Part shown: one piece after another, positions 33,382 through 45,668 of the stretch
How positions within the stretch are numbered: position 1 is the first letter of the stretch
Layout: every line of letters starts with the position of its first letter
NCBI GenBank assembly: GCA_003640385.1
Contig: RCAB01000316.1
Coordinates: 1 to 64,000, forward strand
Length of the DNA stretch: 64,000 nucleotides
Direction of reading: 5' to 3'
Source: Setaria digitata
Lineage: Eukaryota > Nematoda > Chromadorea > Rhabditida > Setariidae
Made by a program: the position numbers and the translations under genes
The notes under the pieces: generated by a model
What the model saw: the letters and a program-made list of their open reading frames with translations, nothing else
Database searches by the model: none
Told to the model about the DNA's origin: nothing

Positions 33382-36032
33382 TTAACTGGAGTGGCCTTGT
33401 CGATCAGAAAGACTTCGGTATTCCAGTCGACGCCTTTGATGACCGCTGGATGAAGCTAAGCAGCAGCATGGACACAGGGCAGAGATACATTGGCCAAGTG
33501 CAGCACGAAATTCCTGATTGATAAACAGTGATATGAGCAATTTTGAGGAGGGCCCACCGATAGCAAGCCAAACGAAAACAAAATCCGCCGTTGATAAATC
33601 TGCTGGACTGAGCATCGATTGCGGTACGAAACGGATCAAAATAACCGGCAGCCAGGAAAGGATAAAAGCAATGAGCACGAAAAAGGCAAGAGCAAAATTG
33701 TGATCCGTTTCCAGCAATAACCGTTGATTGTCTTCAAGCTGCAACTAATTTTCTTCAGTTCCGACATGAATTCATAATCCACAGATACTTTTACTGAGGA
33801 GGGATATATAATAATATAATTTGATGTTCAACATCACATCATACTGTAAATATTTCGTGCCAATGTGCTCAATAATAATGCATACTTAATGTATTAAGTC
33901 ATTTTAATGCACTGAATTTTTTATCATTTCGTTTCATTAATGAAATAAACTTCAACACTTGTCAAATGAGTTACATATTCCTGGCTCAACTTCGAATAGT
34001 ATTAGGAGAAAACAAAGTACAAAAAGACAAGTTCCTTTCTTAAGTAGAGAAAATGAAGGCTATGCAACTTTAGACTATGCTCATACGAGAAATCGATTCT
34101 GGTATGAAAATTTGACGAAAGTCACTGTTCCTTCATTACTTATGCTTTGACAACGCTTATATTGTTCTGAGTTCTATGAGTGGGACAATCTTTCCTCGCA
34201 ATTACCGACAGTTCTCTTGTTTTTATGCGTTCTCAAACAACTTAAGAATTAGATAAGGCGTTTTTCGAGGTGCAACTTTTTTCTGGCCTCATATTTCTAC
34301 TAGAAAAGGCTGGGAAAACTTGCAACTTCAAGAAAGTCAAAAACAGTGAAACTAACCGCATGTGAATTTCGCATAGCCCAAAAGATTGAACAATAAGTGA
34401 ATAATATACTACATGTAGAAGGTACGAGAATAAGTGAAGCTAATGTTACATTATACGCCGTTGTTGCTGACCAGTCAAGCAAACACAGTTCGGCTGCATG
34501 ATAATAGGACACCTGGGAAATAGTAGACATAATGTTGAACAGCAGGAATATTTTCCTTATTAGTCTTTAATTTTTCGTCTTTAATTCAAATATTTAACTA
34601 GCTAGCTCACAGACGTTCCATCTATTTACTGAAGCATATCCCAATTTTATTAATGAGCTTACAAGTGAAATTAAATATTGTCCTTTTTCGTAAACGATCG
34701 CTGACATCGGTCATGTCTGATTTTAACTAAATGTGGCCTAAGTCATACAAATTAAGGGAATACCTACCTTCATACGAGCAACAATAATAGGCAACGAAAA
34801 GAGAACTGTACTACTCCAGGTGAATGCAATCCAACATTTACACCTGGTTATGGTCTGCTCTGCCTCGTACCTGCACAGCGTGAAAGTTATACTTTTATCA
34901 GTTTAATGGTAAATAGAAAAGAGAAGAACCATCGAAGTTCATATAATGGCCAGTTTCGAAATAAATTTACACTTAAGCGAGAGTAAGTGAATTAAAATAA
35001 TAGTGCAGCATCTGCACAGATACTGCGAAAGAAAAAGCTGCCTTAAATAGTACAGAACTACTCAGGCCTATTATTCTTACAGTCTAGCTAGCTTACGAAA
35101 CGACGGAAGTTCTTAGTGAGAAGACAGGGAAAATCCTTATCCAACAAATTCACTTCTTAGATATCTAAGACGGTAAATTGAATGGGATTTTGACAGGTAA
35201 AGTATTGAACTTACCTTTGAGGTTTCATTAAAGCAGCATATCGATCGATCCCAATCCATGCAAGAGTATAGGCAGTATTAGCAAAGAGAACAACCTCAAG
35301 ATATACAGAGCATTTACAAACAAACGAATTATCACCCATAAATTGCCAGTCTGGTGCCAAAGCACTGTACATACTAGTCGGTATTATTGCCACTGAACAT
35401 AATAAATCTGCCGCTGATAAAGATACCTTTAAGATGATTTAATTTTAGCGCTTCACAGGAAAAAGAAATGAATCAGTCATTCGCTTTGTGGATGCCTTTT
35501 TTATAAACCTAATAGTTATCAATCAATTGGGTCGATTTTAAAAAATAAACTCAATTTAAAGAGATTTGAATTTAACTCGACGATAGTTTTGAACTTAATT
35601 CTCAACTATTATTGAGAAGAATAAAGTCTAACTACTGGTATGAATATTTTTATAAGGAAACCAAGACTGAAAAAAATCTGGATAGTAGATGAGATCATGA
35701 TTAATCCACTGAATAACTGATTTTATAGTGAAAGGACTGTTTTGTTCTGTCTTGGGATAGTGTACAAATACAGGAGGATTGCCAAAAAATTACCCTTCTC
35801 CATTCACAACTTCATGAGCCGAACAGTCTGCTTAGAAACCCTACACAGGCTGAAAGATTAGTAAGGTACAAACCATGTAATAACCGATGACATCACGAAG
35901 TGTCTCATTGCAGAGCGTTATCGATATGGAGATAACTGCCGAGAACATTAACAGTAAACCAACGGAAAGTATCACCGCTGCTCGTGCCAACGATTCCGTT
36001 GTTAATGTTGATGGATCAACCACTGCCAGCAT
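33382..36032 (-). CDS. orphan class A (rhodopsin-like) G-protein-coupled receptor
   Basis: Seven-span plasma-membrane receptor. Five exons join in phase (987 nt, 328 residues): 36032-35874, 35426-35215, 34870-34768, 34512-34357, 33738-33382. TM1 is in exon 1. Exon 2 holds LSAADLL (TM2), a pre-TM3 Cys ([10 protein letters not shown]) and TM3 ending in IDRYAAL, the DRY motif. Exon 3 is TM4, exon 4 the second extracellular loop with its Cys and TM5, exon 5 TM6 (FILSWLPVI, a CWxP variant) and TM7. TM7 reads [18 protein letters not shown] and lacks the usual NPxxY. A CPCCC cluster after TM7 may be palmitoylated. The ligand class cannot be told: the sequence is not clearly aminergic or peptidergic. 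The start gives only a short extracellular N-terminus (about 18 residues). Confidence 0.85.
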
Positions 36033-38957
36033 TTCACACCTTAATCTAATTACCTTTACTCATTTCTCTATTGACTTAACAGATCATAACTTATTCCTAT
36101 TAATCAATTAACACGATTCAGATGCGCTATCACCGAGGAGGAATAGATAATGTAGTGAAATAATGATAGATAAATGTGTAGTACTATTAGATGGTCGCTA
36201 GATTAGCTTTCATAGATTTAAAATATTGTAGGAATGGGAAATGGCTGGTAATGAACTAGGCGTTGGATTTTTTAATAAAATTCTTACTTAAAAAGCGAAA
36301 TCAGGACAAACAAGAATAAACTAATAAGCATTTTTCCATTACACGAATTACTCTTCTCTTCTCTCCGAAACTTGCTGCAATGTGTAAGTGGAAATGTGGC
36401 GCATATTCTTAGCCGAGATATATTTCACTAATACAATATTATGAAAATTGAAATTAATATCAATTAGTGGATTTGAAAAAAAAAATTATTAATCAAATTA
36501 GACACTATTGTGCTTTTTGCATTGTAATCATAAAAGCTGAAGCACAGTGCAAGTGAAATCAGTAAATTGAAGTCCTTATGATTTACTGACTCCTCTAAAC
36601 TCAGTTTGTCTGATTGCAATTTTGTACCCATTTCACAGCAAGTGCGAAATCTCAGACCTTCAAGAAATATTTATCAACAAAGATTCTTTAATCAGCAATC
36701 ATCAAATTTGCTTCAAAAGAAAATCTGGATAATTCAGGAAATAGCAGCTTTCGAAAAATATAAGTGATGAGGATAACACAATGCAAAAAGCTTCCAATCA
36801 ACTTTCTCTCACCCTGAACTAATCATTCCAGTACTTACCATATATCTCATCAACAATTCCTAGTAAGTAGATAATCTGAATTACAGTACTGTTAAAAGCA
36901 AAATTTTCCTAAAGATAGAAGTAAAAAGACAGAAGGCTCATTTTTGATCCTTTTCCTGAAGAAATAAGCCAAGTTGTATTTATTCAAAAAAGAAGTTAAG
37001 CCGTTCAAGAGCAGCTAGCAATCTTTAGATATATTTCGGATAATCTTTTCTCTTTTCCTCTCAGCTTTGTATGAAATTTTTTTTAATTCTTTAAATTGAT
37101 ACTATAATTTGTCAATTCAGTTGATTCAGAAAGCAGCAGAAACCAGAATAGCCGACCATCTGGATCCGTCTAACAAAACAAATGAGAATTACGTATAACT
37201 GACAAACTGCTCATCAGTAATGCTTCTCTCTGCCCATTCCATAAAGCAGCTAACTTTAATGTCTCCTTAATCTAAGATTTAAGTTTAAAAAATTTTTGAA
37301 CAAATGACGAAAACTGAACTAGTGCCAACAAGAACGAGGCTTCTCAAGCAACAAATTACATCTTGGAAAATCAATTTATTGTCGCTTAAAAGCTTTACCG
37401 TAAAGTTGTTGTCAACACATTATCACATCTACATACAGATGACGTCACAAGCACTTCAATTCATCAAAATGCCTACTTTCAAGAAGGCTTTATTATTAAT
37501 GTCATTACTACGCAAGAAGACTTATTGTTCTCATTATTATTACTTATCACTGCTGATATTAAATTTTACTGTTTATTATCTTGATTATTTCCTTGCTGTA
37601 CCTAGTTAGAGATTGGATGCATAGGGAGGGAAAACTACAGAGTTCACAGAACTTGGGAAGAGTAATTCGCCAGACTTATTCAAGAAATGTCTTTCAAGAC
37701 CTGAAATGTAAATCACGGAAATGTCATAGATTGTTTACTGAGTGAGGTTGCTGCTTTGTTCTTGCATGTGCTAGTATACCATTAGGGTCCTAAAACTTTA
37801 TTAAAAATATAAAGACGAGACAGGAATTCCAACCGGATTTTAGGTTCAGGAGTGGAACTTGTTGAATTAGTTTGCTAAGAAACGAAGCGGTAGCAAAAAA
37901 CGAAAATTAATAACGACATGAAGGCAGAAAAAAAAAACAGGAGACCATAAAACACGATGCACCCTTCATACTCCACTTGAAGTTCTCGCCGAGATTTTGG
38001 AAAACGCTGCTGAGATTTCTCAAATCTCCACTAAGAGAAGCAAATAAGGCAGAAGAGTTTATTGTCCATTCTCTACTGCTTTCTACCGCACTCATTAATT
38101 TTCTTATTGCTTACCAAATTTTTAATTATTTTTAAAGCCACTCCCCTCAATGAATTGCATTTACAAATATGCTAATGAGAAGGTATCCATAAAATTCATA
38201 AATGAAAGAATGAAAAATTGGAATGAAAATGGACGACTTATATGGAAATAAAACTACTGGCTTTCTATGCATAGACTGCCATCATCAGTGACTAGAAAAC
38301 AAAATAATATTATAGTTAGTGCTAGAGATTATCAGTGCTTGGCTAAAAGGAATGAAATGGCAATTAAAAGCTAAGATGCAATGGATCATTGGAAATGAAT
38401 AGCTTCCGTATCTTGATCAGGCAACCAGAAAATTATTGTCTATCACTCCTGCCAGCACTCAGACAATTATTCCTTTCATTCTGTACTTCAAGCTTTATGC
38501 ATGACTGTCCTCACAGCAGATATATCTCTATATCAAAATACGTGTTTTAGATTACAGATTGAAAAAATTGCAAAATGTCGTAAATTGGTTAATTTAAAGA
38601 GCTCAGCTAACTTTTTCTCATGCTGAAAGATAAACATTTTGGGAGAGTACGACTTCTGTTGTGAAAATGAGCACTTAATTAGTATTTCTGAAAATCACTA
38701 TTTTCTTAGGGCATTTATTTTGCTTCGCCAAAAATTCCATTTACTAATGAAATAATAGGTTACTCTGCAAAGCATGAGGCCAAGGTGATAGATAATAAAA
38801 GGTAACTGGAATAATGAACAAATATATACTCTCAATATGTACCTTGCTGGACTGTTGGAAATAACTGAACAGAGAGATGTAAATAGCCGCCTTTTTTGCA
38901 GGAAATTATTAATGAGCAGTGAAACAGCTCAAAACATATTATGACTGATAAACTGTG

Positions 38958-39020
38958 GCAGTAATGATAGTGATAGTGATAGCGGTGATAGTAGTGAGGT
39001 TGGTAATGATAACAGTAGCT
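38958..39020. repeat. imperfect trinucleotide-type repeat (GATAGT/GGT)
   Basis: Runs of GATAGT with point changes. Related TAG/GTG-rich imperfect repeats occur at 57195-57230 and 63140-63190. Confidence 0.7.
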
Positions 39021-40182
39021 GAATGAGATAACTATTTCCTGGAAAAGCACTGCAGCAGCATAATACCTTTCAATTTCATGTTATACTGTTTTCAATCGGT
39101 CGTCGAATGCTTTGATTTGATGAGTTGAAGCGCATCTAATGCAGAGCAGCTTTGGTACTGAGAGCTTTGGTAGTCGAAGAAAAACAGCCACGAAAAAAAG
39201 GGAACCATTCGGCGGATCGGTCTTGGCTGCCACAGTAATGGTAGTAGTCACTGGTGCAGCACATCCATCCGGCTGCATAATATCACCGAAATGTTAAAAT
39301 GAAATGCTAAGAGTCTATCTAACCAGTGAGAAAAGACTGATGAGCACAGGATAGGGACAAAACCTGGAGAAGCTTGGACATCAACGAAATGGGAGATAAA
39401 TTTTCCAGGCACTACTTCTTGGCCCAAGTAGACCATTCTAACCAAGCCTAGAGTCTCCTACCGTGACCGACGTTGTTGCTGCTGTTCCTTCTTCTTACAA
39501 ATCAATAGAGTAGCCTAACTCCTTCAGAGCAAGACGACAAATAAAAAGTGGTGCTGAGAGCTATCTCCTTTCCTTATTATATTTCTACTACAAGTTAAAC
39601 TATCGATCTAAAAAGACGGCAAGAAACTAACTAGATGGCAAGCAGTTAGCCATACCATTCAGGTACTTAGGCAGATACATCCAATATGTCCATCGACTTC
39701 CCTCCTTTTTAAACAAACATAATGATAATTACTTCATGGGGTCAGTGCAGTTCAGTATGAGACCGGAAAATCACAGGTAGTGAGGACAAGTGGCCGGTAT
39801 CCTTGTGCCAAAGTGATAAATGTCAACAGGTTTTTGTTCAAGGAATGATACCGATGGGAATAATTATTCTCGTCTTGTTCATCTCATACTAGAAGGAGGC
39901 TTTCTAGCACTTCTGCAATCAATACAGAAACACCGGCACCATCGGTAGAAATCCAGACTGCATTACATGCCAGAAAAATTAAGAATCCATCATTAAGAGA
40001 CTTCTGAAATTACCAATAACCGCAAGTTCGCCCCTTTAAAGTTTTAAAGTCCCTTTAGAAAGAATAGCTGATGTATTCATCCAAAATAAAGTATTAGGCA
40101 AGTTCTTCCATGCCGTTCAACTACTGCACCTTCAAATTCTCAAATTTAAAATGCACGTGTTGACGACTCTTACTTACTAGGA

Positions 40183-40220
40183 ATGAATTCTCGTTCAAGG
40201 CAAGTAATTGTAATTTCGGA
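40183..40220. repeat. short dispersed repeat, copy 2
   Basis: TGAATTCTCGTTCAAGG followed by CAAGTAATTGTAATTTCGG matches copy 1 near 16950 with a one-base length change and four or five substitutions. Confidence 0.6.
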
Positions 40221-40637
40221 TCCCGATCAGGGAGGATTTTCAAGGGATTACCCATACCTTCTGGTAATGGCTACAGTACGCTGGTTCCTTCTACATCTCT
40301 GCAAAATCCTCAATCATTTCGACATTTCTAAACTAAAAATTTGAAGCAAACTCCCCTGATCGTCCTTTATGCCCAAAAAGTCCTACTCTAGAAAATGCAA
40401 ATAAACCTTGAATCCATACTCGAAATTGACTCCCATCAACTTTTCTTTTATTCACTGTCCAAATGCTTGCAAATAGTACAGTAAACTTCACAAACTCCTT
40501 CCCGTGGTTTTACCTGCTTTGGTTCTTTTAGCACAGTTGTGAGTAGATGCGTGGGTCTAGCTAGCAGAGGAAGTGATCCCTGATACAGCACTTTTATTAC
40601 AATCATAACGCTACTGACAGTTGTACAAATATACATA

Positions 40638-43600
40638 TTACTTCAAACGTAAACGTTCTAATTTACATGCAACTGATGTAATCTTTTCAATTTCTTCAAT
40701 CAATCTGCTCAACATATCATAATCCATTAAGAAAATTTTCTCATCCTCCATGGAAGCAGAAGTCTCAGCAACAGCATTGACTGCCCAGTCACCACCACTA
40801 TCACGGCTACCAACACGAAGCCAGAATTGGAGCATTATATCCGGCGCATGCAGCAACACCATTCGACCAATCTGTGAATTTTTATCTAACTTGAAAATTA
40901 AGCAGCATTACCTGTTCATTTTTGTTAATAAACCATTGTGAAAAATGCAACTACTTTCAAACCATAAAACCTGTTTTGCTGACACCAGAATAACAAAACA
41001 GCTCTCAAATGCAACAAAATATTGAATACAATTGCAGAGATTGGCACTAATGGCTGAGCAAACTATCTATATATTAATCACAGTTTTCATAGCCGTTCTT
41101 TTTAATTCAACGCATAAAATGTTCTAATAAAAGTGGATCTAATTTTACACAATAGCCTTCTTATCAAAATATGGGTTATTTAGTCCAGGAACAAAATCGA
41201 TTTAAAATTATATTGTTGGGAATCTTTAAATTTATTACTCCTGTCCTTTCAGCCTTTTCTTTTTCGACTTACAACTTCAGCAAAAAAAAAATCGTCACTT
41301 TTGTGATTAAGAAGTTTTTGTCTGCAATGAAATTCTTCTTTCGAAGCAAACTCACATAGGAAAAACCACCACTTTTTCAGGGAAATCAAGATTTAAATCA
41401 CATTTTTTTTTCAAGGATTCGCTAGTAGAGGATGCTAGAGACAAATGCATAAATCTGATTTCATAATTCCTGTTTAATAATTTGAACCATATTCTCATTC
41501 GCAAGAATAATTTCATAGTCCCAAATATTTTAAACTCCATGCGAACACACTAAAGATAACTGTACGGGAGAAAACTAACAGAATTTGATCTTATGAACCT
41601 CAAATTTAGAGCCGAGATTAAAAATTAATTCAACATAAAGATATGATAAAGAATGAACTAACTGGATTTATCAGTCGTGAATAAAAGGGTTCCATTCAAC
41701 ACCGAAAGCAGAAGAAGAAAGCCAAGATGCTTCACACATACTAGCAAAATATTCAAATCATACGACATATTCAAAATAAAGTATCTTTTTCAAACTAAAA
41801 CTGTTAAATGTTTAATGTCACATCCAGTACATATCATCTCTTCGATTTCGGTAAGCTGCTGTTCTTGCATTGGATTCTTTTTGGCCAACAGCTCACAGAC
41901 ATATGTCATTAAAGGCACGGGAATTTCGAAATAATGAAACACTGGATATCCTGCACATATTTCCTAGTATATACGACACACACACTCATTAAACACTGTG
42001 TCAAATTAATTCAGCACCTGAAGACTAATGGTTCACTATGAAAATTTCGTGACACATCATAGCTATAAGTAATTAAAAATTAAAAATTTTACATTTTGTA
42101 TTCTTCAAGCTAATAAAAAAGATTGTGTAAAAGCCACAGTTTCTACGACATCCATAAAATGAATATAGATGTGATGACACTTGTGAAAAAAGATATTAAA
42201 TTTTGATGCAGATCATCTGAGCTTTAAGGCCGATTTAAAAAGTAGAGTTATCCTATTTGTAAATTACAAATCATCAATTCAGTAAAGCTTTTTCATGAAA
42301 ACTGCAGAAGAATAAATTTCCATTTAGAAAAATAATGTATATGAAAGAAAGCCAATTATTAAAACAACAGAATAATCTCGGCTGTTTCATTGCTCAAGAA
42401 AAACTGTCAGCTACACAAGCTTTTTCAGAATTGTGATCGAAAGCATCGGATAGATCAGCTCATTAACAATTCGTAATTTTTATAGGTTAAAAGTAAGCCA
42501 GAGAGAAAGATGCTTTCCATTTTAATTCACAACTCGATTAATTTATCATTGCTAAAAAAAAGAATATGGCATATTTGTTTGACTTCTAGGATTTTTTGGT
42601 AGTAAGAGGCTCCAACCGTTGCCTGTTCCTGTGATTATTCGTAGCAGCACTAGATGGAATACTGAAGTGAGACTGCGTACCTCAGATATGCTGAATTTAT
42701 CAGATGATTGAAAATAACTCATAAAAAATTTACCAAAATAACAGCTTAAAAAACCTTAACTCTCATTTACTAAAATTTACCCTGCATTAATCAACTCTAA
42801 TCACTGTTTTAATAACCCATTTCTACATCAGGGATATAGTAATAGCAGAATGATGTTTTTTTTTTTACATATTTAATCAGTTGAGACTATGGTAAAGCGC
42901 CACCTAATTAGATATATTTATTTTTGGTGTTTTGTACTTGAGAGATTTATCTGCCCCTAAGCTCAAAAAGTTCTTTTTAGAGCCCATATGCTGTATGACG
43001 CGAGAACTAGCACAACTGACCTACACTGTGATAAGTTAATAAATTAAACACAGTAATAATCAGTTTGAAAAAGATATTAATAAGATTATTTCTTTCACGA
43101 AGTAAATCTAAAGTTGGAAGTTCATGACCCACCTATCATTTATTTCGCGCAGGTTTGCATAAGTTGAAGTCACATTTTAAAGTTGATTTAAAAAAAAAAA
43201 AAAAAAAAAAAAGATTACGATGCTACTGAAAAATAAAAGCACGCTTCAAGAACTTCGTAAGGTCACTTTAAAACGAGAAAATATAAAAATTTAAACAAAG
43301 GCATGGAAAGTGAATCTAATACTAAAACTGAAAAAGATATCAGTCAAAAATGTGCTCCTGGATAGCCTTACAGTAAACAAACTGTGCCCAAAGTTTCCAA
43401 ATTCTTAAGATACTTTAACCAAATTCTTTTGCAGTACCAGCAAACTATATTCGAATCCTTTGTACTGAACGCCAAAAACCACTAGCAATAATTATGATCA
43501 GGTCTCACTATCCTGAAGATATATGTAGAAAGTTAACTTAATCATTGTAAAAATCGAGCTTTCAAATATGCTTAAGCATATTTGAAAACTTTCCCCTCGA

Positions 43601-44699
43601 AAAAAACTTTGTGTTTGTACTTCCCTTAATTATATTCCTTACTTTGCACAAGAAAAATAATTTTAAAAAAAAAAGATACCAAATAACAGGATAGAAATGT
43701 CGACGATTCAATCGAATGTTGAAAGTGATCTTCAGTGAAAACTTGTATAAAACTTAGTTATTTACGAGAGCCATTACAAGTAACAACATACAAGTTACCG
43801 TAATCTGAAGACGACAGTGAAGAGATCGAAATGGCGGATATTTGGATACAGCGTTTGCTGTGATAAGCTTATGAGGTTGTTCGGTATTCACATAGTTGAT
43901 GATTATTTTGATAACTTCGTCACTAAAGGAATCCCGTGATAAAATGTCCTTGAGATCAGATACTCTGAGCTAAAGCAAGAAAACCCTATAATTCGACTGC
44001 CAAAAAAAGGTTGAACCCATATTTTCACTAATAATATATAATGATTTGATTAAAACATGAACAGAGTTGGTTTAAGGATAAGCATCAATTACGTTATATA
44101 TAGCTTCCAACTGGGAACATTCTCTAGTAAAAAAAATAAATTTTATTATATTTAATTGTACAGATGTTGTTTGCTAACCTTATTGTTATGCACAATGTCA
44201 CGCAGTTGTATGAGAGAGTTGAAACAATGCCAGATGTCAACTGACGGTAAATCAACACGAGCTGAAATCTGTCACCTAAATGCAAGTACAAAAAAATTCC
44301 TGATACAGTATCGGTAATAATTTCCAGTATTAAACAGAAACTAGGAAGGATCCTTTTTATATTAAGATAAGGAGTTAGATTTCACACCTTTTTTTATTTT
44401 GCACCATTACCAAATATTCCATAATCACTTAAAGGATATGTCTAACAAAACTCTGTCACATTTCGTCCTCAGTTCAATCTATTTAAAAATTCTCTCCTCC
44501 AATAGAGTGGCATAATTTACAGATGCAGAAAGTAGAAAACTGATATTTTCGATAGTTTTTCTCTGAAGAAAAAAAAATTTGATCTGACAAGGTTCTTCGA
44601 TTTGCGAAAAAACTGCAGTACCTGCGAGGGAGTCAACGCTGCTAGTGAGTAGCTGTTCTTTGTCGAATGATTCAATTTCTTTGATTATACTATCGCATA
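40638..44699 (-). CDS. COMM-domain protein, 5' end unresolved
   Basis: COMMD proteins form the Commander complex that recycles endosomal membrane cargo. Four exons join in phase: 44699-44622, 44261-44179, 43969-43799, 40871-40638. The product reads helical N-terminal sequence (SIIKEIESFDKEQLL; VDIWHCFNSLIQLRDIV; SDEVIKIIINYV), then a COMM-like C-terminal domain. That domain has FRSLHCRLQITIGRMVLL (the usual W is replaced), LQFWLRVGSRDSG, and a last helix FLMDYDMLSRLIEEIEKI. The junction LQIT/IGRM spans a 2.9 kb intron and restores the domain. I could not name the paralogue (COMMD1-10). The upstream part should end with one base of a codon; exon-like pieces at 44,888-45,164 do not fit cleanly. 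The call rests on domain pattern only. Confidence 0.6.
41823..41950 (-). other. unassigned coding-like exon inside the COMM-domain intron
   Basis: After a GTGCAG acceptor the minus strand reads YPVFHYFEIPVPLMTYVCEL and continues for about 20 more residues (KKNPMQEQQLTEIEEMI). It has phase 1 at its start and at its likely donors. It would break the COMM domain if included between the flanking phase-0 exons. It may belong to an alternative transcript or a nested gene, or be chance. Confidence 0.35.
43560..43587. repeat. perfect 28-base palindrome
   Basis: TTTCAAATATGCTTAAGCATATTTGAAA has no loop and sits in the long COMM-domain intron, close to the acceptor side of the upstream exon. Confidence 0.8.
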
Positions 44700-44887
44700 C
44701 TACAAAAATAATATGAATAATATCAATTTAGATGTCAATAAATCACCGAAAGACCCAAAGCATACATGTACTATTTTTTTTCAAATTTCTAAAAATCCAT
44801 CCCACATCAAAGCTCAGGACATGTTCCAGAATTCTCAAGTAAACATGAGTCATTAATTCCGGAATATTTGCTAAAATGAAAGAAACT

Positions 44888-45164
44888 AAATTCTCCTCCA
44901 GTCGCCTATTGTAATCATTGCTTCCTGTATTACAACAGAACCATCAAAGGGATCAATCGATGTTCTCTGTACTTCAACCTATGCAGAAATGAAATTCACC
45001 TTGGGATGGTTGTTCAATTCCAAGTAATATCCGTAGTCGAGATAAAAGAACTCCCACGTGTCCCTCACGCACGTCACTCCCAGGCATCTCCAAATTTCCA
45101 TCATTAACCAGTCATATCCGCCCCAGTCAAACCCATAAAACGCTCGTATAGTCAGAGATACCAT
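44888..45164 (-). other. unassigned coding-like stretch between COMM-domain and FKBP genes
   Basis: The minus strand opens with ATG at 45164 and reads a Tyr/Trp/Asp-rich peptide (GFDWGGYDWLMMEIW, LDYGYYLELNNH) ending at a stop near 44979. Then, after TTCTGCATAG, an open stretch begins VEVQRTSIDPFDGSVVI. The two cannot be one transcript by a normal intron, since only 21 bases separate donor and acceptor. They may be 5' exons of the COMM-domain gene or part of a small separate gene. Confidence 0.35.
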
Positions 45165-45668
45165 TACGAAAATTGTTATCCCAGGATATACTTTGTTGTA
45201 TTGAAAAGGGCTCTACTATATTAAAAGTGATTGTTTTTCTTGGCTTACTGAGTTGTGAACCCTGTCGAGAATTCGACATATTGTGGACTTACCTTTCTAT
45301 ATTTTAAACGAAAGAGAACTTCGAAACAATTTTATATTTTACTTACATTTTATATTAGTTGCATGACGAGGAAAGTTCACTTAAGATTTGACAATCGAAG
45401 TAACTTATTTGACAAGTGAGAGACTCTATTTAATTTTCAATTTTTAATTTGCTAGTCACAAAAACTTGCTAGTTACTTAAAGTGGCTTCTTTCGAAATGT
45501 TTCGGAAACTTTTCAAAAATTCAACAAGGAGCAACTACTGGTTTCACTTACGGTAACGTTGTACTCAAATAATTGAACAACGAATCATATCGGAAAAAAT
45601 CACAACAGGTCAGGAATATAGCGCTTAAAGCATTCGTCTAAAGTATTGCCGATGTTTCCTCCTGATAT

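Larger units (their letters stand above)
36033..40637. other. gene-poor stretch, GPCR to COMM-domain gene
   Basis: About 4.6 kb. I could not build a gene. Minus-strand frames at 37907-38095 (starts MSAVESSREW, followed by possible donors) and 39081-39445 (two overlapping frames) look slightly coding-like but join to nothing. A GATAGT-type imperfect repeat lies at 38958-39020. Confidence 0.45.

Noticed and set aside
37304..37609. 101-codon plus-strand frame
   Set aside because: AT-driven composition (Leu, Lys, Tyr, Ile), no motif and no splice context; probably chance.
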